From the NCBI RefSeq assembly GCF_032062135.1, contig NC_092859.1, positions 37,545,191 through 37,609,190 of the forward strand: a DNA stretch of 64,000 nucleotides. Reading direction: 5' to 3'. Shown here one piece after another: positions 60,601-64,000 of this stretch. The translations under genes and the position numbers were made by a program. How positions within the stretch are numbered: the stretch's first letter is position 1; the number at the start of each line of letters is the position of its first letter. The stretch is from Pyxicephalus adspersus (lineage: Eukaryota > Chordata > Amphibia > Anura > Pyxicephalidae). The notes under the pieces are model-generated. The model did not search any database, was not told the DNA's origin, and saw nothing but the letters and a program-made list of their open reading frames with translations.

Positions 60601-61724
60601 GGTGGTATCTGTTAAAAGTAGTAACCTGCTGGCATATATCATCTTTTAGAGGCTTCTTCAATGGAATCTTCCTTTAAAAGTCAGTCCCTTACTCTTTCCT
60701 TTCCCACTAAATTTGGATGTTCACACCTACCCTTGGATGTTTCCATATCTACTGGTGTATTCTCAACAATGTAAAATAAACAGAAAAGTTCCAGCAACAG
60801 GTATGGGACCTCCTCAATCATGGAAGGGGTTTAGACTCTTAGAAACAAAGTCCCTGAGAGTTGTAACTATTAGTGGTTCCAACCCTCCCAAGCATCCATC
60901 AATAAAGCAATATTAGTTGTAGGTGAACTAATAGGTGACCTATAGATATATGTATGCAGTTATATATTCTAATAAATGTAAGTAGACATCCAACTTACTT
61001 TGATACCCATCAGGCAGTAGAGGACACTGATGACTCCCATTGGAAGCACGTAGAACAGAAATGATGTTACCTGGATGATGCAGTTATAAATCCACAAGGG
61101 CTGAACAACAGTACACATAGCAGAGTCCGGTACAAGACTTCCATTGGGAAAGTACTTCACTTCAATGCCATGAGTGCTAGTATTGGGGATAGAGAAAAGA
61201 ATGGAGAGGATCCAAAGAGTAATAAGGATTCTAAGAGCCCTTCTTCGGGTGCTTTTGAGCTTGGCTTGAAAGGGATGGATGATGGCCACATACCTCTCCA
61301 CACTGACAGTTGTCACACTAAGGATAGAAGCAAAACACACAGTCTCGAAGAGCACAGTTTTAAAGTAACAACCCCAAGCTCCAAAGAGAAAAGGGTAGTT
61401 GCTCCACATCTCATAGACCTCAAGGGGCATCCCAAGTAGCAGCACAAGAAGATCAGATACTGCTAGACTAAACAGGTAATAGTTTGTTGGAGTCCTCATG
61501 GTATGGTGTTGTAGGATCACCAAACACACCAACATGTTTCCACTGACCCCCACCAAGAAAATTGCTGTGTACACAAGAGTTATTGGGAGCGATAAATGAC
61601 TTCGCTTTGGACCATAAAAATATGCTAGGTACTCTTCTGTGCTGTTTAGATACCTTAGGAGAATATCATCAGATGGAAGAAAATGACCTGGCAATGTAAA
61701 TGTGACATTCTGCTTCTCATCCAT
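44380..61724 (-). CDS. nmur2: Neuromedin U receptor 2, four coding exons
   Basis: This encodes a plasma-membrane class A GPCR for neuromedin U and neuromedin S. In mammals the receptor signals through Gq/11 and Gi and acts in the nervous system in feeding, stress and sensory control. Joining exons 60999-61724, 54565-54649, 49422-49547 and 44380-44639 gives 1197 nt and 398 residues with no internal stop. Donors are all GTAAGT and acceptors all AG. Junction phases are 0, 1 and 1. Visible features: N-glycosylation sites N6, N27 and N194; TM1 with N63; TM2 with D91; C119 paired with C204; ERY at 143-145; P228 in TM5; CWAP at 280-283; NPLIY at 323-327. [20 protein letters not shown] and the LNSTEEYLA segment match human NMUR2 (recalled) better than NMUR1. 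The tail stops about 18 residues earlier than the human one. Human NMUR2 also lies in a gene-poor region, as here. Confidence 0.97.
45115..45312 (+). repeat. L2/CR1-like LINE 3' end with TAA tail, in nmur2 intron 3
   Basis: [16 protein letters not shown] is the last conserved ORF2 block of this LINE group (APTLWNSLP), encoded around 45177-45225. It is followed by the 3' UTR text GTACAGCGCTGCGTAATATGTTGGCGC and a run of AAT/TAA triplets. It is a 5'-truncated insertion, antisense to nmur2. Confidence 0.8.
46453..46674. mobile_element. Palindromic MITE, copy D, in nmur2 intron 3
   Basis: Starts GGTCTGATTTATTAAAGCTC and ends TTTAATAAATCAGGCTC. The left arm has lost several bases after TACACTTTC. 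Both arms are recognisable. Confidence 0.88.
46740..46960. repeat. TGTGTTG-rich repeat fragment, intron 3
   Basis: TATTGTGTTGTGTGTTGTGGTACTC and nearby CAACACAGATG are words shared with the 43560 and 18800 repeats. Confidence 0.35.
47407..47422. repeat. Poly(G) run, intron 3
   Basis: Sixteen consecutive G bases. Confidence 0.95.
48209..48227. repeat. Poly(C) run, intron 3
   Basis: Nineteen consecutive C bases on the plus strand, hence a G run in the nmur2 pre-mRNA sense. Confidence 0.95.
48425..48481 (-). repeat. L2/CR1-like LINE 3' tail, intron 3
   Basis: The minus strand reads CTGTACAGCACTGCGTAATATGTTGGAGC and then an AATAATA-type end, the same 3' tail as at 45244 but inverted. It contains only the tail. 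Confidence 0.75.
49422..49547 (-). CDS. nmur2: nmur2 coding exon 3 (TM6 and third extracellular loop)
   Basis: One hundred and twenty-six nucleotides after the acceptor TGTGTTATTACAG. The exon encodes [20 protein letters not shown], then the loop with [11 protein letters not shown], and ends HVVS plus one base of Gly313 before the donor [18 protein letters not shown] is characteristic of TM6 in neuromedin U receptors. Confidence 0.95.
49640..49861. mobile_element. Palindromic MITE, copy E, in nmur2 intron 2
   Basis: Full length, starting GCCTGATTTATTAAAGCTCTCC and ending CTTTCATAAATCATGCCC, with a short GCAAATGAC centre. It lies only 93 bp upstream of the exon 3 acceptor in the gene's direction. 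Confidence 0.9.
50040..50160. repeat. Degenerate GTGACAAGG minisatellite, intron 2
   Basis: GTGACAAGG, GGCTAGC and TTACAGTGACAA words repeat imperfectly about every 25-35 bases. Confidence 0.5.
51573..51619. repeat. AT microsatellite, intron 2
   Basis: Forty-seven bases of uninterrupted AT repeat. Confidence 0.97.
52971..53442. mobile_element. Tigger-like MITE with TA duplication, intron 2
   Basis: Ends CAGTGTTCCCTCG and, inverted, CAGTGATCCCTCG match at 12 of 13 bases. A TA lies on each side (52969-52970 and 53443-53444). The CTTCGCGG and TTCGCGGA-type words next to the ends are typical of pogo/Tigger-type non-autonomous elements. No transposase frame is intact. Confidence 0.85.
54565..54649 (-). 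CDS. nmur2: nmur2 coding exon 2 (third intracellular loop)
   Basis: Eighty-five nucleotides after a TTCTTGTGCAG acceptor, starting [10 protein letters not shown] and ending [11 protein letters not shown] plus one base of Phe271. It is rich in basic residues and serines, as expected of the third intracellular loop, and parallels human LKKDKSLEAD. The donor is GTAAGTAAAG. It is too short to be seen by ORF length alone. Confidence 0.95.
55270..55493. mobile_element. Palindromic MITE, copy F, in nmur2 intron 1
   Basis: Full length, with GACCTGATTTATTAAAGCACTCC at the left, GGGAGCTTTATTAAATCAGGCCC at the right and a GCTAGCAAATTTC centre. Confidence 0.9.
55620..55860. repeat. Degenerate GGTTAG-type minisatellite, intron 1
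   Basis: GGGTTAGTGCTAGAG, AAGGGTTATTTTTAG, GAGAGTTAGTGTTGG and similar units repeat imperfectly. They resemble degraded telomere-like hexamers (TTAGGG) but with too many changes to be sure. Confidence 0.5.
55927..56113. mobile_element. hAT-like MITE with GTGTTTCTCAACC ends, copy 2, intron 1
   Basis: Ends GTGTTTCTCAACC and GGTTGAGAAACACTG are near-perfect inverted repeats. The inner text CCCTTACAGATAGCCAAAAAGATCAT is identical to that of copy 1 over about 26 bases. The flanking octamers differ. Confidence 0.85.
56114..57452. other. Intron 1 sequence, no feature recognised
   Basis: No exon or repeat boundary recognised within this part of nmur2 intron 1. Confidence 0.55.
57453..57787. mobile_element. 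Probable MITE with TTTAAAGTGGAAC end, intron 1
   Basis: The left end GCTTTAAAGTGGAACAAAACC matches the 43231 element. The right end, TTCTAGTGAAAGTGCTGTTTTAAG, is only a weak inverse. The middle is unique. Confidence 0.45.
58200..58390 (+). mobile_element. hAT-like MITE fragment, related to 14235, intron 1
   Basis: GTGTCACTCAAAGGGGAAGAA and CAGAGTGATGTCATGAT match 14310-14360 almost exactly, followed by diverged GC-rich sequence and CTGCGGACCACCAAAG near the right side. Confidence 0.6.
58480..58803. mobile_element. hAT-like MITE with GGTTGAGGAACACT end, copy 3, intron 1
   Basis: Shares GCTGGCCAGGGGAAGAATGTCACCC, TATAGATAGCCAA and AAGAGGCACAAACTGCTCATTGCTCAA with copies 1 and 2. The right end is CCTGGTTGAGGAACACT. 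The left end is diverged. Confidence 0.7.
58804..60998. other. Intron 1 sequence, no feature recognised
   Basis: The rest of intron 1 up to the exon 1 donor. No further exon or repeat boundary recognised. Confidence 0.55.
60999..61724 (-). CDS. nmur2: nmur2 coding exon 1 (residues 1-242)
   Basis: Covers the extracellular N-terminus through TM5. The start is the ATG at 61724-61722 in the context GGAGAAATGG (purine at -3, G at +4). The open frame extends upstream only to a TTG at 61745, which is not a credible vertebrate start. The residues after this ATG (MDEKQN) correspond to the MEKLQN segment of the human protein. The exon ends ATGGGTATCAAA before the donor GTAAGTTGG, phase 0. Confidence 0.95.
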
Positions 61725-62214
61725 TTCTCCGATGTTAAGACACAACCAGGATTCTCCTACTTTGTATGGGCAAATAAATGAAAAACTGTCTAAATTCTGA
61801 TGAGAATGAAGCTTTTACGTCAACAATATTTTGCCAGAATGTAACACACTTGCTATATGACTTAAAAAAAGCAATAATAAAAGCAAATAATAGATCAGAG
61901 CATAAATGGTTTAATGAAATCAAAGCAAAATATAAAATATCCACAGACACAATGAAATAAAATGTCACTGAAACACAAAGATGTACAGAAGGTTAGAATA
62001 AAAAGAAATCAATGATGAATAAATGACAGAAACATTCGCAAGTAGCTAAAAATAACAAAAATGAACACAAATTCTGCTCAAATACTGGCACAGGAGATCC
62101 TCTTCATGCACTTTCCAAAGGACTCCAGTCTGTTCAATAGGGGAGAAAACTGCTCAAGTCTCAGTTTGTGCTGCTGTGTACACCAGTTGCCTTTCAAAGA
62201 TCTGTTTTAAGTGA
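61725..62214 (-). other. nmur2: Likely 5' UTR or proximal upstream sequence of nmur2
   Basis: About 490 bp of AT-rich sequence between the start codon and the putative promoter. It includes TCTTTGTGTTTCAG at about 61969-61982 on the minus strand, a good acceptor-like site, so a non-coding first exon with an intron is possible. No convincing donor was found upstream of it. Confidence 0.4.
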
Positions 62215-62250
62215 AAATTTCCCCTCCCCTGAAGGATGCTGATTGGATGG
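62207..62250 (-). promoter_or_regulatory. nmur2: Putative nmur2 promoter (CCAAT and GC-box-like)
   Basis: On the minus strand CCAAT (62246-62242, in ATCCAATCAGC) is followed by AGGGGAGGGG (62230-62221) and a weak ACTTAAAAC TATA-like word. The order and orientation suit a core promoter for the gene below it. Transcription start is inferred only. Confidence 0.3.
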
Positions 62251-63339
62251 CTAGAATTATTTACCATTTCTAACAATGACTTCCAGCTGCATTCAGTATG
62301 AGAGGTATTGGCTGCTTGTCACCGGTGCTTCATGATCACTGTCATTCAGTGCAGGTTGGTTGGCAAGCCAAAAAGGGGTTAATCCTTCACCGACACAATT
62401 TCTTCTATTCTATCACACACAAATAGGAATATTAGCTGTTCTGGATGTTCATAATGGAGGAATACAACCATGAAAACTGTCCAGGCAAAATTGCTTTTAC
62501 TACTTTGTAGCTGGTAATGTGAAAATACATTTTGAAATGAACATCTGCATGAGGCTAACACTTGTTAGGCAAATGAACCATAAACCAAAATTAGGCTCCC
62601 ATGCATGAGATAAAATTAAATGGCCATAAAACTTAACAGGCACCTATATTATATTCCTTAACAGGCACCTATAATATAAAAGGATTGGAACGTCTTAAAT
62701 AATTTAACAACATGAGATAGATGAAATGTGTACATGGATGTAGCCATAGTTTCTCAATAACTCAGACTCGCTGCTTTCAAGTGCTTAGCAGTGATTATGC
62801 TCCTGCTCACAATGCAAACTAGTTCTAAGGTTTTACGTATCAGGACTTAATAAAAAAAGTAATTTGGTCTTACCATAATTTAAATGAAAAGTCAAGTGTA
62901 AAAAACACACAATGGATTCCACTGTATAAAAATACTTATTTTACAAAAAAGAAGGCAAAATAGAGAAGCCATGTGTGAAAAACCAAAACCATCCAAAGAT
63001 TCAAAAGATTATAGAACCACCTTTAGCAGCAATAACACTGGTCATAAAACGTTTTCTTGCCAAACACATTAAGGTTATTTTAGGTTATGTTTGATGCACA
63101 GATTCCAAATATAGTATTGGTTTTGCTAGATTGACTCTAGTTTTTGAAATAATGACCTCAAAAAAAACCTCATAGAAAACTAATGAAACATGAAAATTAG
63201 GCAAAAATAAACTAAATATGCCTACGTATACAATGTTAAAATTATGTAATACTTAATGTCAATATATTCTATATTCAGTATATTTACAGAACTAATAACA
63301 AAGAAGTCATTGAAAAACTCAGTTTGTATGATTACCTTT
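62251..63339. other. Upstream flank, no feature recognised
   Basis: Non-coding. The decamer AACAGGCACCTATA occurs twice at 62636-62670 as a small tandem duplication. Confidence 0.55.
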
Positions 63340-63841
63340 ATGCTGATGATCAGGACAATCACGTTGAAGCCTCCAGCAGTGGTCTGCCATCATGTGCCCA
63401 TCTAACCATCTAATCTGCCCTGATACCTTTCTTCCATTTCCTTTATATCTTGATGGAACCTCCCCCCTTGTTCCTCACTGAGATTGCAAAGGTTTTCTGG
63501 AAATTTTTGCAAATGGCTATGGTGATAGTGTACCTTTATGCTCATAGTAGCACCCAAATTTTTAAAGTTTAAGAGCAAGTTTTGTACCAGTTCTTCATAA
63601 TTTTGTGCTTTATACCCAAGAAGTTCTTGACAATCATGACATAGCTGTGCCAGGCAGAAGCTTTAGTATCAGTCATGTAATTTGTGAAAATTGAATCCTT
63701 TATCAGTTTCCGAATCTGGGGTCCATCAAAGATTCCTGCTTTCAATTTTTCTGTAATCACTCTAGAGAAGAATCTACAAATGTATTTGAAGCAATCACCA
63801 TCCTTGTTCAGAGCTCTAACAAATTGCATCATTAATCCCAA
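63340..63841 (-). pseudogene. Fragment of a multicopy transposon-type protein (FHQDI/MEERYQG family)
   Basis: The minus strand encodes GLMMQFVRALNKDGDCFKYI, then KLKAGIFDGPQIRKLIKD and AWHSYVMIVKNFLG. A one-base loss near 63612 shifts the frame, and the protein continues as KAQNYEELVQNLL, SIKVHYHHSHLQKFPENL, SEEQGGRFHQDIKEMEERYQ and GRLD. A further shift follows before a degraded MMADHCW-R-type block near 63380. I recognise this word order from a repetitive protein family found in many invertebrates, fish and frogs and regarded as transposon-derived. I cannot name its superfamily. Two frameshifts and the missing N-terminal part make this copy inactive. Confidence 0.7.
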
Positions 63842-63848
63842 CTTTATG

Positions 63849-64000
63849 CCCCTGATTCATCAAGCAAAATCGGATTATCGGTCGCGCATTCGTATTAGCG
63901 ATCCGGAATCGCGCACGATCGCGCTATTCAACAACCGGAAAAGCTCGCGCACGGAGCCGCGCTTATCCGACAGCTTTTTACTGGCGATCATGCATTAAAA
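63849..64000. mobile_element. MITE beginning CCCCTGATTCATCAAGC, cut by window end
   Basis: CpG-rich sequence starting CCCCTGATTCATCAAGCAAAATCGG and continuing with GCGCATTCG, GATCGCGC and CTCGCGCAC words, quite unlike its AT-rich surroundings. It abuts the transposon-type pseudogene and appears to have interrupted it. The right end lies outside the window. Confidence 0.65.

Noticed and set aside
61725..61745. Seven-codon upstream extension of the nmur2 frame
   Set aside because: The extension begins at TTG. The ATG at 61724 has a good Kozak context and matches the human N-terminus.
1..64000. Bacterial-type features (operons, CRISPR, riboswitches)
   Set aside because: The split GPCR gene with spliceosomal introns and vertebrate transposons shows nuclear eukaryotic DNA. 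No such array or operon is present.

Overview
This window is vertebrate nuclear DNA, AT-rich and mostly non-coding. It contains one confidently identified protein-coding gene, the neuromedin U receptor 2 orthologue (nmur2), on the minus strand. The organism is most probably a frog, perhaps of the ranoid type. The receptor is vertebrate-like, and many of the repeats resemble families I associate with frog genomes: palindromic elements ending in CTGATTTATTAAAGC, TAAAGCTGCGTACACAC and AGGGATGAG, GAAACGCGTTGGG-type repeats, and L2/CR1 LINE tails reading GCGCTGCGTAATATGTTGGCGC. Species cannot be read from the sequence, and the repeat attributions come from memory, not from a search.

Layout. From 1 to about 44,000 lies a gene-poor flank downstream of nmur2. 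It holds decayed repeats: two inverted copies of an LTR-like repeat (2890-3370 and 8700-9375), a foldback element (3615-4408), a Tc1 transposase fossil (13444-13719), an L2/CR1-like reverse transcriptase fossil split by two later insertions (21587-23655), a nested pair of DNA transposons with intact target duplications (30096-30948), a second inverted pair of LTR-like repeats (31640-32424 and 36951-37432), and many short palindromic MITEs.

From 44,380 to 61,724 (minus strand) lies nmur2. Its four coding exons are at 60999-61724, 54565-54649, 49422-49547 and 44380-44639. All three introns have GTAAGT donors and AG acceptors, and the phases fit exactly. They join into a 398-residue class A GPCR (human NMUR2 is 415 aa) with all seven membrane segments, ERY, CWAP and NPLIY motifs, and the conserved disulfide pair. 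The introns carry further MITEs, a Tigger-like MITE with a TA duplication, LINE tails and long G or AT runs. Upstream of the start codon there is a possible CCAAT/GC-box promoter near 62,215-62,250. The window ends with a frameshifted piece of a multicopy transposon-type protein (63340-63841) cut off by another MITE.

I did not find an unknown multi-gene system. The observations most worth checking are the antisense reading frame beside the nmur2 stop codon that resembles the human receptor tail and is bounded by an inverted repeat, the 63.3-63.8 kb transposon-derived domain, the unexplained 12.4-12.7 kb ORF with a good splice acceptor, and the nested insertions, which give a relative time order for the repeat families.
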